Origin: Syngnathus acus
Lineage: Eukaryota > Chordata > Actinopteri > Syngnathiformes > Syngnathidae
Direction: 5' to 3'
Length of the DNA: 64,000 nucleotides
NCBI RefSeq assembly: GCF_901709675.1
Contig: NC_051101.1
Coordinates: 11,242,501 to 11,306,500 of the forward strand
Shown: positions 42,961 to 57,099 of the stretch, one piece after another
Numbering within the stretch: position 1 is the stretch's first letter
How the letters are laid out: each line of letters opens with the position of its first letter
Position numbers and translations under genes: made by a program
Notes under the pieces: model-generated
Databases searched by the model: none
Told to the model about the DNA's origin: nothing
The model's input: the letters and a program-made list of their open reading frames with translations, nothing else

Positions 42961-45900
42961 AAGATTCATCTTTGTGGCCAAATATATAATACAAGAGGAG
43001 AACAAAGATGAGCTCAATGTTTTCCTTTCTTAAATGTGAACTAAATCAAACTGGGAAGGGGGGGGAGCTAGCTTTGTTTTGGTGTAGCGTAGGCTGGCAT
43101 TGCTCAACCAAAAACAATTTCAAACAATTTCGACGGAGCATCCCAACAGAGCATTAAATAATACTCAAATGTCAAATATTCTCGGTGCTATCAAAACGAA
43201 CAAACTGTGGACCTGCCCGAAAAAAATAATGGCTTGAGAATTTTCCAACCACATGACATGAAGTGTGTCAAGCACTAATCACGCCGCCTGAAATGACCAT
43301 GGATAAAATGTGTATGTTTGTCACGATAATAAAAGAGACTAGAAAAGCCCTCCAGATCTTCACTGGGCTAAGCGAGTGTTAGATAAGAGCGCCTGGATGG
43401 ACTTGTGTCCTTGTTTGGAGTGCTCCTCATTGATGTACCATGAAGAGCTACTCAGGAAATATCCACACATGAGCACATTGCTCTCCAAATTGGTGTCAAT
43501 GTTTTGTTAGTGGAAGAAAAACGAGCGTGCGTTTCCGCGACTTTCCCTTCGTTGATTGTTTGGCTCTGATGATGATGATGCCCACAGTGTGGACATCTGA
43601 GACGATTCCTGGCATGCGCTCAGGAGTTTTATACAAATTCGATGCGGGGGGAAAGTGTCTCAAGGGTAAGCCTTGAGTTTCAGTTTTTTTTTTTTTTGCA
43701 ACTCAGCTGACTGAGTGGACGTCAGTCACTTCCTAAACACCTCGGTTGACTCACCAGGCCGACAGGGTGTTTGTTGGCACACGTCGCAAGGAGTGGGAGG
43801 GGGGTCTTTTGTGCGTACGAGGTGTCCACACAGCGCCACTTAAGAACATTAGCAAAGGGAAACACTGGGATTGCCTGGCCAATCCATCCACTAATAATTG
43901 GATCAGCATGTGTCCAATGAGGCCCGGGCCACAAACCAATGTCCTAATTGGATTAGTGAGTGCCGCTGCGTGTATGTGTGTGTGTGTGTGTGAGGGCTTC
44001 CCCGGCTTACCGTGTGTATAGTAAAATCGCTGGAGTAAGACGTGCACGTCACTGGCTAAGACACATGTCCGGTGGCCCCTTGTGACCCATGACAGGTATT
44101 TTCCTGCCAAGCGGGAGATTCCGTCAGCAACATAAAAGGGCGACGTCACTAAAAGAGAATTGGAAGAGACATAAGGAGAAAAAAGCTTGATTTAACAAGT
44201 TGATAATGAGTTTGGAAAGAGGGGAGGGGAGGGAGGGGGGGTTCAAAATAGACTGCCTATTATCAGGATTACATAACAGACTGCGCAGTGCCAACCACCA
44301 TGTGTTGTATTATTATTTCACTGGGAGGCTTTTGATTTCTTTTTAAAAACTATTTCTATTGTCTTTTGGTGTTTATAAAGTGAGGACAAAAGCAACCGGC
44401 GACAGAATTTGAAGGCAATAAAATTCATTAAAAAAAAAAAAACCTCATTAAAATACTTGACGTGAATCTTTTTTTGATTATACTAAATTGTTAAGCCATG
44501 TAAAATTTTTGAGTTCAGAGCTTAATTGTTTTTTATTACGCATAACAAAGGGAACTACAGACTTTTCTTGGTTTGTTTATAAATTCCATTTTATATCGCC
44601 ATGATTTTAAAATACAACTGCTGCACGACATCATTGTCATACGTGTTGACGTTTTGATAGTCGGACAAAATAATTATGACTCTCAGATGAAATGAATGCA
44701 GTTGCATGTCTTCCCAGATGTGCCCAATAAATAAGAGAATGAATTATTATGTACCGTTTACCACACAAACATATTTTATAAGCTAACCGACAAACGGCTA
44801 AAAGTTATGCTAGCTATAAGCTAAAACTGGAGCGAACCATCTCTTTGTTAGTTTACACCAGACAAAAAAAAAAGTCAACTTTTGTCCAGTGTTTGCACGT
44901 GTGGGTGTGTGACTGGGGGCTGGGATGCTGAACGTGCCAATCCATAAGCCCCATCGACAAAAAAACTACCGTTCCTCAACCGGAAAGAGCATTGGAGGAG
45001 AAACACTCAAACTGGATGTCCTCGGAGCAGTTCAAACACACAAATACGTATACACAAGCAGATACACACACGCTCACAGCAGGCTGGCACAGATGTCAAT
45101 ACTGAATTTGGGCAAGAGAAATATTTCACTAGGTGGGAGCCAAAGCAATAATAATAAAAAAAACTTGTTTAAAGAATGTCTAAACTTTAGTCGTGCTACT
45201 GTTCCTCATTGTGTGATCACAAGTTGGAGTTTCAAGAACTGCATGCGACTAGTTCCCGCAAATGTGTCATGGCATTGCGATTAAACATGCATAGGCATGC
45301 GCCATGAAGTAACATCCTACTGTGGGGAGTGTAAAGTCAAGGCCTCATCATAATTAAGACGTCATCCATATTAGATTTGATTAAGGTTACCAAGTCCAGC
45401 AAATACCACACAAGCGCATAATTGTCTAATTTTTTCAAATGTTGTCTTTTTCTTTTTCTTAACACGCCTTATCTGAGCACACTGCTTTCATGCTTACATT
45501 TTCAGTCAAACTGTGAAATCTTAACACTCAGCCACGAGAAAAGATAACGCACTTGCACTTTTACAACATTGACATTAAGCTGCGGGGCTGAACCAATCGA
45601 CGGAGGAAGGGCGATGAAAGAGGAAGTCGGTGTGGTCACACGCTCTGCTCATCATTCAGCACTGACAAAAATAGCTCTGTCAGTATGTAAACAACACATT
45701 CCATTCATAAAAAAAAAGAAAAAAAAAAAAAACGGGCAGTGGCCACCTACTCCCATACTGCATAAGGTGGAGATAGAAGTCCCACACCAAAGAGATGAAA
45801 ATAGAGCCGAAAACTCATAAGGTGTGGTGAGGGAGGCGCGAGAAAGTAAGCTTGACGCTGATGATGACATCACATCCTCATCTGTGTCGCTTCCAGTTTG

Positions 45901-46900
45901 GTTTGGAAAACACCAGAAATTGACGTCACGTGGCGAGTGAGGCACCACTTTCCATCTCTGTCTCACTCAAATCCGACGCACATTGTGTGTGTGTGTGTGT
46001 GTGTACACTATCACAGATGTACATACATAGTAACAACAATATAACGCGGCACAGTGCGGAACTCGGAGCTCTGACGGGAGTCGCCGTTTGTGCCGTGATA
46101 TAAAACGCTTTCCACTCACACAAACACAATAAAAGCAACACAGTAACCACGCAAAAGCCAGATAAGGAAACTGTGAAGCAGCGTTGAGGTGATATAGTAC
46201 AGCAAACACGCATGTTAAAGAGGAAGTGATGCAAGCTGCAGTGGAAGGTCTAATTTTAGTCAAAGCGGAAGTGTCCGTCTCACTTCTCGTTCCAGGATTA
46301 ACACATACGCAAAATACAGATGTGTACGCTAGTGTGATCGGTGAAAGCGCACGCTTCCTTTGCCACAGACGCCCACGCAGTCTTCCACTAGTGCTGCCTC
46401 CACCATGTGAAGAAGCAAACATGCCAAGATGCAGACGTGTAGGCAGCAAATTTGCTTTTATAATTTTTTTTTTTCCAGTCAAAATAAAATTCTAGGTAGC
46501 ACACACCAAGCTGCTATTTATTACTTTTGTTATTTTCTCCACCTGGTGGTGATAAATGTGTGTCATCGCAGTAATGGTGTCATATGATTGTCATGGCAAT
46601 GTGGACAGAGTGGGCGTTCTCTCACTTCCATTTGCATCATGAGACGACAGGATGCAAGTAGCAAGTGAGAGGAGAGTGGGCGGCGTTATCGCTACCTTGA
46701 CCAGAGCGGACCGCAACTCTCTTCAAATGGAACCAAAAGGATTTGGAAATCATCAAAACCTTGAAAAATTGTTTTGACTGATGTCTGACTTTTTTTATTG
46801 CTCACTTCTCATTTGCCAGGAACATTCCATCCGCCTCTAAGGTGAGACGTGGCAAGACGCTGATTAGACTATATTTAAAGAAGAAATCCAGTCAAAAATG
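42961..46900. other. Gene-free region
   Basis: No supported gene. Contains (GT)n at about 43973-43992 and 45983-46003, poly-A near 45709-45732 and several short unique stretches. Nothing further is recognisable. Confidence 0.35.
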
Positions 46901-46929
46901 TTCTTTGGAAGAATACGTTAGATGTGGTC

Positions 46930-47165
46930 CCACTATTCTGAACATGATATTGTGATTATTATTACATTTGTGGAATATGAGTTAAATAGCAAAATCCACT
47001 TGTTTTTATCCATCTCAGGGGGCGGCCATTTTGCCACTTTTGCTGTCGACTAAAAATGACATCACAGTTGCCAATAACCAATCACGGGTCAGCTTGTGAA
47101 GGTCACATGAGCAAACTCAGAAAATAGGTGACGGTTTGTGATTTTGAATATATGTAATGAAATAA
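46930..47165. repeat. Possible dispersed fish repeat
   Basis: The stretch around GGGGGCGGCCATTTTGCCAC, GCTGTCGACTAAAAATGACATC, ACCAATCACGGGTCAGC and AACTCAGAAAATAGGTGAC resembles a high-copy teleost repeat I recall. I cannot name the family or verify copy number. Confidence 0.35.
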
Positions 47166-50100
47166 AGTACATTTGCAATGTTTTAATTGTTATTTTTAAG
47201 AATCAAATACGGTGTAGATTTAGCTTTAGACGCCAGACGGCTTTCCAATGTCTGCAGATGTCTTGATTGGCAGCAACATTCAAATGAGAGATTAGAAAAC
47301 AGACACAGACCATGAGATGACTGTCTTCCCAAGAATTGACCATGCAGCAGATTCTCTGAAATTGAACTCAATATGTTCAAATCTGAAATTGAGATCAAAT
47401 TGCAAGATTTTCTACTGCCTAGCCATAGCGTTATGGGATGTCTACTGGACATTATAATAACAATGTTGAATGGGAAGAAGAAAGTAGCTCCTGTTCTATA
47501 TTATCAAGAGTGGTCCAGAAATGTCAAAAAGCATTACAGTACATTCCTTCCAGCAAAATGAATTAATATTCAAATACAAAAGGGATAGAATGACATCCAG
47601 AGTGAAAGAAGAATGTCATATTTGTACCTTGTGAGCTCAACTATCATGGCATTATTGTAACCATGACAACAAGGGCGGCCTGACATTAGAGAAGTTCCAC
47701 CCATAAAACCAATGACTCTTTTTATCATGTGTTATTGCTTAACCATAGAGATGTTTTTTTGTTTTTTTAATAAGAATTTAAGAGGACTTGTAAATAGTTT
47801 GTTCAGTTCTTTTTAAAATGAAATGTGTTCTCTGTGCTCCTCCTGGTTTGGAATGCCAAACTGAAAGGCCTTGGTTAGTACAGTGCAAGGACCAATCCAG
47901 AGATGCACCCCTGGGGGGCGGGGGGGGGGGGGGACGGGGTAATGGACAGACTCACTCATCCTGATACTTTCCTCCCCCCTCCAACTCATCTTCCATAGAG
48001 ACCACCCCTCATTTTTTCCCACTCTACTTGTGTTTTCCACCCCAGTGGAAATACAGAGGAGTGGGCGTGTGGCAGAGCGGGTAACTGAGGTGCACGCAGG
48101 AAAGTGGGTCAAATATAGGAAGAGATCACCGAGGGGGCGACCATCGAGGAGTAAAATGTGCTCAAGGCAGGCAGGCAGGCTGTGTGTGTGTGGAGGTGAA
48201 GTGAGAGGGGTGGGCTGGTGGGAAGAGCCCCCCCCAGGGTGGCTGCACCTTCCGGCACATGCCTTTAGCATCTCTTGCTCCAACATAACTATGTGCAATA
48301 AAAAAACGAAAAGAAACTAAAAGTGACTCGTTCTGCTCAGTAACGGACGGATTGAACAGTCATAAACACTTTTTTTTTTCTTTTTTCATACCGCGCCTCT
48401 ATTTTGACACCCGTTTTAAAAGCGTCACCCACGTCGGTGTCTTTGTTGTGTGCGATAGTGACTCCATCAGCGTTTGTGTGAACAGTGGTGATGCATAGGT
48501 GACAGTTGCGTGTTTTGGCACGCAACGAGGCCGCGGATAGAGTTGTCATGACGACTTTTAGGACTTCACCATGGTGACTATGAATGGGGACACTTTCAGA
48601 CACGCACGAGTGTCTTTAAAAGACAAATCTCATTTAGAGTCAACTAAGATCAAATACAACTTATTACTTTAATACTGTAACAGTCTGACCCAGTTTTGTA
48701 GACATAAATGAGCTTTTTGTTAAAGATGTCCTATCGACTGATGAACCACATAATAAGGATGTTTTGGAAATTTGGATGTAAATGACGCTGACCTAAATTA
48801 ATAAATGCCTTTAAGTCATGGAAGCTACAGTACATTGAAGTCATCTCGGTTAAATGCTTCTGGTCATCGTTATTAGAGGCGCAATGACAAATCGGTTCAT
48901 CGACAAGTAATCGATGATCAGATCAACTCTTCATAATAATAAATATTATCCGATTGCTGTAAATATCAAATCAGTAACTAATTAGCCAATTAGAAGTCAT
49001 ACTTTTTTGTTTTTAATAAAGATCATTTATTTTTATATCTGATTCATCAATAATTGATAAAATAATCGAATCGATCATTAATTGCATTTTTTTTCCCCAA
49101 CTGGTGGTAAAGAGCAAGACACGACAGAGGTCAAAAAACTTTTGATCCTTCCATCTTTGACGTCCAACGTCAGCCAATCACACACATGAATACTCATGAC
49201 ATCATGGCCGAGAGCAGCGTTGAGCAAGAACAGCTGTCTAGTAGTTACCACAAAAAGTGTGTGTGACGCAACAAGTGTGGGTTAGCGCGAGTGTGTTTTA
49301 GATTTTGAGTGTGTGCCGCTACTGCATGAGAGACTTGGTCCACACAGCAGCGGTGCGGTCAGTGTGGGAGAGATGAGTCATGAGGTCAACCCAAAGTTAC
49401 ATTCCAGTGTTGGGGGAGGAAGACGTGAACAGAGATACATAAAAAAAAAACGTACAAGAAAATAAAACCAGTCGATGCGGTAAAAAGACACGCAATTTTC
49501 ATCCGAAAATAACAACGTCTTAATCCGAATGACGTTACAGTAGCGCGTAATAAAGAACATAGTGCCTCTGTTGTTGCCATGGTAATCCTAGATACAGTGA
49601 TTCTCAAACTTTTTACGAGCACCACCAAAAAAAAAAATACAAACGAGTACCACGCAATGTTGAACAAAAACTAACAAAATAATGAATAAAAGTTTTGAAA
49701 AATGCTTTTTAAAACAAGAAAACCTATTATTACTTTTACAAAACGAACTATAATGTGAATTATGGCAAAATGTTACTTTGTCTTTGTCAACTAATATTAT
49801 ATAATGAGCTTTACGGTTTCATTTCAAATGTCCAACATTTATTTCTGTGCACAATGACGATCTTATGGGACAAGAAGAGTCAACTCCACTGGGGAAAAGA
49901 CGGAAGGAATCTTGCCCAGACATTCCATGGAACCCATTCCCAAGGAGTTTCCACCATTCCGCTGTCTTGATAGAAGGAATTTAAGTCCAAATGTGAAAAG
50001 AGAAAAAAAAACACTTTAACATCTCTGATTTAGCTGAAGCTTGAAGCAAACCTACAGTTTATGCCACTTACTCGGAAAGGCAAGCTTTTAGGCACAATTA

Positions 50101-52070
50101 CACAAAAGCCAATGAATAGTGATTCTGATCCAGCATCATGGTGTCAAGTCCAACCCTGCAGCAAGCCCACAAAACGTTTAAAAAAAACATATTTACGCTC
50201 GCACAGCACCGCAATTAAAACTCACAAAATGTCAGCATCCAGTTGTTTTCCACGAAGAGCACAACAATAATCTTAAGGTGTCGATGATGTTGAAATCACA
50301 AGCAAAAAGTCTCATGTGCGGCACATTGTGACAAATGTTGATGCACAATTTAATCCTCAGTTCAGTACATGGAACTTTGTTTATGGGAAGGAGCTATTCT
50401 ATTCGAAATGTTCTTCTGGCGAAATAAACAAAAGTTTGAACAAACTCACCAATCACGCAGGAAGTCGCAAGATGCTGTGACGGAAACTTCCTACAACACA
50501 ATTTGGTAAATGTATTTATTCCTCTATACTGGTCAGTCCACTTTTACTGATGATTTTTTTTTTTTGGTCTCAAATCATTGTTAGAAAAAACATAAAGTCG
50601 TTCACTACCTTTGACGGCTACAGACGTCAAATATCCATTTTAACTGTGATGGCAGTGAATGAGTTAAGAAAAAGAGTTGGGGGCATTTATTTGGAAGGGG
50701 GGGGGGTATTGTGTGCATGTGTGTGTTCTTTTTCGCCCTCGTTTGGAAAGTACACTTGAGCAGTATTATGTGGCTGTTTTCCACAGTGGAAGTCTGTTCC
50801 TGGATGCGAGACTGCAGTGGAAGTTCCCCTTCATGGAGGGAAGGACCAAGAGGGGGGCGTGGGGGGGGGACAAAAGACAAGGAAAAAAGGAAAAAGAACA
50901 CAGGGGAAGGAGTGAATCTAAGGTTTAAAGAGAGGTCAACATGGCGTTCCCTGAGATAACCGAAATGGAGTCAAGAGTCAGACGAGTGAGATGCTGAGTT
51001 GGGGGTCATTATTTGAAAAGAAAGTCAGGATTCGTTGACATATATTTCATATTTCAAAGGTTTTATTCCCTGACAATGCACGCAATGCTTCCTCATGTTC
51101 GTTTGTCTGATTTGTTTACGAATGAGGGTCTAAATATAACAACTGTGGGGGTTCACTAAGACATTTTAAGCACGAACAAGCTAGCACTGGTCCACAACAG
51201 TGAGTTAGAGTAACATAAAGCGAGTCACGATTTATAGGATTTTTATGTTTTGCAGTTTTATGGCTGCTGCATTCCCGCTAAATAAGTGAGCGGTTACAGT
51301 CGTGGGGAGTGGCAAGCTAAGTACTTGATCTGCAGGTATGCAGCTGGCTGGCTAAGCATCAGTAGAAAAGATTGGCACTCCTCCATCCTGGACTATCGTT
51401 GTTATGGAATTTATTTTTACTGATTTCTCTCTGAAGGGTTCCTGGGAGGTTATGGATGAAACCCGCAGGGGCAGAGACAACTGGATGCTGATGAGTGTGG
51501 AGTTTCCACTTGTTTAAGTTTCCAAGTCCAGGTGGTAGATGTCCAAAGCTGAGTTGATTTGGATGACTTGGGGGGGGGGTCAAAGAAAGTTATTTAATTT
51601 TGATTTATGAGTTCTTTGTATATGCATCATCATGCAGTTATTGCTTATGCGTCCCGTGCATCAACTTCAGGAACGATTTTATATCTAACATTTGGATTTT
51701 GATCTATGAGTCTTAAAAGTGATGTTTAAAGCATACTACAAATATTTTTGCTAACGTATCAATGTGATTATTGCATCCAAAATCCTGTGCAGTTCCAGAA
51801 TTTGGTTAAAAATTGTTTTGCAATATTTTTTTTTTAATAATATTTTTGCTTGCATCTTCTTTATATCTAGACGACGATGTGATGGAGAAGAAAAATATAG
51901 CAGTGATCATGCAAACCTGAATAAACTTGAGCTGTGCGAATTCATACACGGAAGCATTTCATTTACTTTCAATGGAAGTTGGGTTTGACACCCAAAAAAA
52001 TGTCAAGCTTCAGTGATGACAGCTCAAGGATCAACAATAACAGCACCCACTCTAAACAATTATTTAGAGC
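47166..52070. other. Gene-free region
   Basis: No supported gene. Contains a poly-G tract at about 47914-47935, G-rich tracts near 50697-50706 and 51571-51580, and an ATCGAT/TTGAT-rich segment (48890-49085) that may be a decayed element of the 'ATCGATTA' MITE type. Short open frames are not convincing. Confidence 0.35.
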
Positions 52071-52073
52071 AAT

Positions 52074-52934
52074 TACCGTTTTTTTCGGTGTATAATGCGC
52101 CCCCATGTATAATACGCACCCTAAAAATGGCATGTTGATGCTGGAAAAAAGCCTGTACCCATGTATAATACGCACCCAATTTTTTTATTTATTTTTTTTA
52201 AGTCCCAATGATCGTCACACACGCAGGGAGGCAATGGGTCCCATTTTTATAGTCTTTGGTATGGTCTTAACTAGGCTGGATGTATTTTTTTTTGTTGGCG
52301 TTGATTTCTCCGACTGCCCGGAAAGGCACCACCGCGATCAGATGAAAAGAGAGGAAAGTGACGTGCGGACATGTGAAAAAGGCGGCTCTGTATGGGAGAG
52401 ACGTTGAAGAGGAATAAAAACACCCTTGGAAACCAAACTTGCCCCTCGTCGTGACTCGGAAGCCGCAACAAATGTTTCGGATTTGTGTAGGGTACATTGT
52501 GACAGCAAACGAGCAGGTGATCGAGCAAGCGTCTGATACGAGAGCATTGCGTTCGTATGGAGCGTGTTTGAAGTGAACAGCAGAGACGAAAGGAACAAGG
52601 CAAAGTGTTGTGAAATAAAATATTACCTGTAATACGCATTTTGTTATTTGCTGATTGTATTAAACTATCACATTCATTGTCAGTCAAGAAGAGAAGAGGA
52701 CTATTATCCCTTCTTTGACGAAATGACCAGAGCACAGTACAAACACACTATTGTCGGTCAGTCCTGTTGTTGGTTTTGTTGTACCATGATTTTCTTAAAA
52801 AAAATAAATAAATAAATAAATATTAAAAAAAAAAAAAAAAAAATTTAAATTTGTACCCATGTATAACGCGCACCCCAGATTTTAGGACAATAAATTAGTT
52901 AAATTTTGCGCATTATACACGGAAAAAAACGGTA
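52074..52934. mobile_element. 857-bp non-autonomous DNA transposon with TA target duplication
   Basis: The element runs from 52076 to 52932. Left end CCGTTTTTTTCGGTGTATAA and right end TTATACACGGAAAAAAACGG are inverted repeats of about 25 bp, flanked on both sides by TA (52074-52075, 52933-52934), as for Tc1/mariner/pogo-type insertion. Subterminal copies of CCCATGTATAATACGCACC follow the left end twice, and CCCATGTATAACGCGCACC sits near the right end. The interior carries no recognisable transposase, so it is non-autonomous. Confidence 0.85.
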
Positions 52935-54230
52935 GTTTTGGGATGGGCTGTCATGCAAATCAACCTGGCAACTGCAAGATGTGACAACATGCGTCAACCT
53001 TTCGGTTTTGGTTTTGCCTTTGACAGGGAATGTCAATGTGGTCTGAACTTTGCAGCAAAAGAAAATCTTTGCCAAGGGAATTTGCTTACTTTGACGGTAA
53101 CTCCTAAGTTAAGGGTGAGTGAGGTCAGTATGAAAATAGTATTTATTAAATTAACTCACAGTAAGTCAAAATCTCGAATTGTTTGACTTTTTTTTTCAAC
53201 ATCACCAGCTCAAAAGAAATGCTCTTAGTTGTCATTTCACACTTGACATTAACCTTTTTTTTTTTTTTCGCTCCAGCTCGAAACGGATTATTCGTTGACA
53301 AGGAGCCTAATAACGAATATTTGGAGGCGATATTTCATCACCGTGTTGTCTTTAGCAGCAATTGGTATCTGTCTTCTGTTGTTCTATTTCAAAAAACCTT
53401 TTCAAACACTATTTTGAAATGTCAGGATTAACACCCCAGAACGAAAACCAAAGTATGGCCGCGCAAGAGATAGCCGATCGGAATGTGCTTATTAAAAAGA
53501 TAAAGAGTTGTAATTAACCCAAACCAGTAATCAACTGCATGACACCGCTAATACACTAAACAGAGAAGTCATTAGAGGACACATTTTTGACGGGTGACAC
53601 CTTTGAGGCTCACGGAGACACCCCACCGAATTATGCTTGAGATCTAAGTGAGATCAAAGTCTCACTGTAATTTACAAAAAAAAAAAAACGCGAAGCTACT
53701 TCATGTACTGTAAGACGAGTGAACTTGAAAAAGTAAAAACTGTGAGTTCAAATCAGAACATAGAGTCGGGTTACAATGGTCTAGTGTAGTCTGTTGGCGA
53801 GTCCCGTTTTGAAGGTGGTCGGAACTAATTGGTCTGAGGGGGCTAGCTTTCGGTTGTTCCACGGTAATTACATTACTGGGAACACAAGATCATACTTCAG
53901 TCACACCCTTAGCCTCAATGTAAAGTTAAACGGTTAGAAGGCAAACATTGTTTTGCGTTGAACTCTGTGAAGAGTGAAATGAGGACATTGTAAATCCCAT
54001 GGCGGTTCTCAACAAGATAAGCCAGTTCTATGATTACAATGTTTCAAGCATGCCTGGAGTTGAGGCAGCGGAATGAGCTGTGGTGAACTGGTCCAAAATA
54101 CGCAAGATGCCTTTCTCGCTTCCATTTACATCATGAGACGACACGCAATGTAGCCAGAGGACTCTGCAAATTTTGCCCTTACAAAGATAATGCTCAGTTT
54201 TGACGGACAGATGACGTAAATAATAGCACT
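52935..54230. other. Gene-free region
   Basis: No supported gene; poly-T at 53255-53268, poly-A at 53677-53688. Short open frames only. Confidence 0.35.
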
Positions 54231-54364
54231 TATTTTTTTTTTGTTTCTATAAAAAATATATAAATATATATATAAATATATAATATATTTTGTATATTAT
54301 ATATAATATATATATATGTATATATATATATATCGTTTAATAGCAGGGTTAACTGTAAATATTT

Positions 54365-54412
<48 letters not shown>

Positions 54413-54440
54413 TAATATATACATATATATTTTTTTATAT
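54231..54440. repeat. (TA)n-rich tract
   Basis: Interrupted TA dinucleotide repeats with TTTTTTTGTTTC words occurring twice. Low complexity; not coding. Confidence 0.9.
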
Positions 54441-55618
54441 ATTTTTTTATATTAAACACGTGCACAAAAGGTGTCACCTGCTCCATCGGAAAAATTCCAT
54501 GACCTCCCTTCAATAAACTCTTTGTATCAATGCAAATTAATGGAGGAAAATGTGTACAATGGAGGTAGCAAACTTCCATGCACGCATAAACCTCTTCACA
54601 TGTATGCAAAAACTATGTGGAGAAAAAGCGCACATGAAGAAAAAGGGGGCGGGGTGTCTTTGAATAACTGCTGTAGACTTTACCGGCGTAACCATAAAAA
54701 AAGGTGATAAATCTGTCATCAAACAAGTGAGGGGGGGGGGGGGTGACGGAACAGTACGCACACGCTGCTTTGTGTTACTCAGTGTGGAAACGCATACTAG
54801 CGAGGAAAGTGCCAAAACACGTGATAGCATCGACTAAGCGGGTTCCGTCCTGCCCGTCCGCCTGTGTCGCGACCGATGGAAACACTTCCCGCCCCTTTCT
54901 CCTGTCTTTGGGCACTGGGCTGATAAGGCAAGGATGGCTTGCGTTACTCCACTTGGGCAATCCCGGGTGGGGGAATCCCCCCCGGGTTGTGTGCGTCCAC
55001 GGAAAAGGAAGAAAGCCACCATTGAGCGGTGTGCCACCGCGCCGGCATCCCCCCCACCCCCTTCTTCCTCTTCCTTGTGCTCTGACGTACAGTAACAGCA
55101 GATTTGGTGACAGCGAGATAAAAGCCTTCCTCTGTTTCCTCCTCCGCCTCCGTCTGCGCTCTCCCTCGCTCTCCGGTGTCACCGGAGTGCTGAGTGCTGC
55201 CGCTTTGGCCCCGTCCGCATAGAGGCCTCATTCAAAGTGACACAATCACTTTTCACTCGTAGAGTTCACCGCATCTCGGTGCTGTGAGCCGCCGAGATGC
55301 TGGAACGGCTCAGCGACTGACTTATGGTCTCGAAGGAAGAAAGTGTCTCGGGCCATAAATCGGACATGACTCAATAGTATGTAGGCGCAAAACTGTTCTC
55401 GCACACTACAATGTCACTTTGTACTGGACCAAAGATAAACAAGCCTAATCTGGCCAAAGCGGTCATTTGGGAAATCCAACAATTGTGTGCAATGGATTGC
55501 CATAAAACATGGCGTGCATTAATATCGAATTGTGAAACAGTATAAATTCGACTAAACGGGAGTTCAGATGTGATTCATGTGATCTGTGACGATATGCTGG
55601 AGCAAAACTTGAACTCAC

Positions 55619-55684
55619 CGTTCTTCTCAGTCAAGTTCACTCCGACGCAGCTATAAAACTTGAATGAAACCCACTCCGAGTGAT
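55619..55684 (-). other. Possible isolated 66-nt exon
   Basis: On the minus strand a pyrimidine-rich acceptor (TTCCCCCCACAG) and a consensus donor (GTGAGTTC) bracket 66 nt that stay open as HSEWVSFKFYSCVGVNLTEKN. Length is a multiple of three. I recognise no protein family, and no partner exon was found in the window, so this may be chance. Confidence 0.2.
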
Positions 55685-57099
55685 CTGTGGGGGGAACAAA
55701 ACAATCATTAGAGGCTGGGAGATCCTGTATTTGCTGTTTTGACTCATTGTGCTGTCCTCGCGACACGTGACGACTATGCGCAGCGTAGATAAATAAACCA
55801 GTAAAGCTGGAACTATATATAAAAAAAATTATTTTATATGTTCCTTTGAGTTTTAAATAAAATGCAAAACACTTTGGTCAATCCAGTTGTTTTTTGACAT
55901 GTGCCTCTATGCATAAATCTGGATTACACTGGATTTGGATTGTTCACATTCAGGAATGTTAAATTACCTTCGAAACATTTGTTTTTGGCTTAACATAAGA
56001 AAAATAATATAAAAGTCCAAACTGGAGTTTGATCAAGCCTTTTCAAATCAGCTCAGCGGCTTTTCAGTTAACAAAGCAGACATTGTGTGTGTGTGTAAAA
56101 CCCCCCCCGACTGACTTCCAATGCAGGAGAACAATGTTCATTACCGGCACGTTTGATTCTATTTAAAGGACACGGTCATAATCTCATATTACTCTACTCC
56201 AGGTCTGGCGGAATAATGAAGCGGGCTAATCTGGATTTACACGTCATCGTGTTGAGGTGAGCGGCGAGGCAGCTACAGAATGTCCGAGTGAAAACACACA
56301 AACAATTAATGACCAGGAAAAAACGGACAAACAAAAACAAAGTGACCAAGAAATGTTTTGGGGAAAGAACACGAACGGAGTCAGCGTCATGCTTGTGCAA
56401 CTGTTCTCTGACAACAAATATGAAAAGGCCCTTTTAGGAAATAAAGCCACTCTTTTATAAAAAGTGATCTCGTATGTCCCAGTAAATTCTTTACAACTCT
56501 TCAGGCGGAAGAAGGACATGTGATGGAGGCCTGATTGAGACCAATCAAAGACGAGAAGTAATGGTTCGATATCTCTTACATATTTAGAATGAATTATTTA
56601 GTTGCATTTGATCAATGTATAAGCAAACCAGTGTCAAAGCTGGACCAACGATGATTTTCAAGAACATCAAACCACTTTAGGACGAGACAATTAATCGAGT
56701 TGAAGGTCTGTCAGCTATGAATTTGAGACATTGCCCAGTTCGACCCAAGATTTGTTTGCAATATTGTTGTAATCTCATTTCTGATTGAATAACTGGTTTG
56801 ATGGGATTTTGTAGAATAGTGAATGCTTAAAAGACTGCTAGTCAAAATCATTTCCAACCAACCTAAGTAGATAACTATTATTATTTTTTATGAGAATGGT
56901 TTATTTACTTTATTGTTGGATAGCGTTTGTTGGATGAACTCATTGCTTGTGTTTGTTACAAAACGTAATTAAACTGCAATCTAAATATGGAGTGGCTGGG
57001 CATTTAAATACATGCATAATCAATCATTAAGTTCACATGTAAATGTTATTTTTGTGCATTTCGGGTTCATCCAGAACTTTCCCCCACACTTCACTTTTT

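Noticed and set aside
54743-55231. Overlapping open frames on both strands in a GC-rich stretch
   Set aside because: Frames on both strands are open because of base composition; no splice-supported or family-like product seen.
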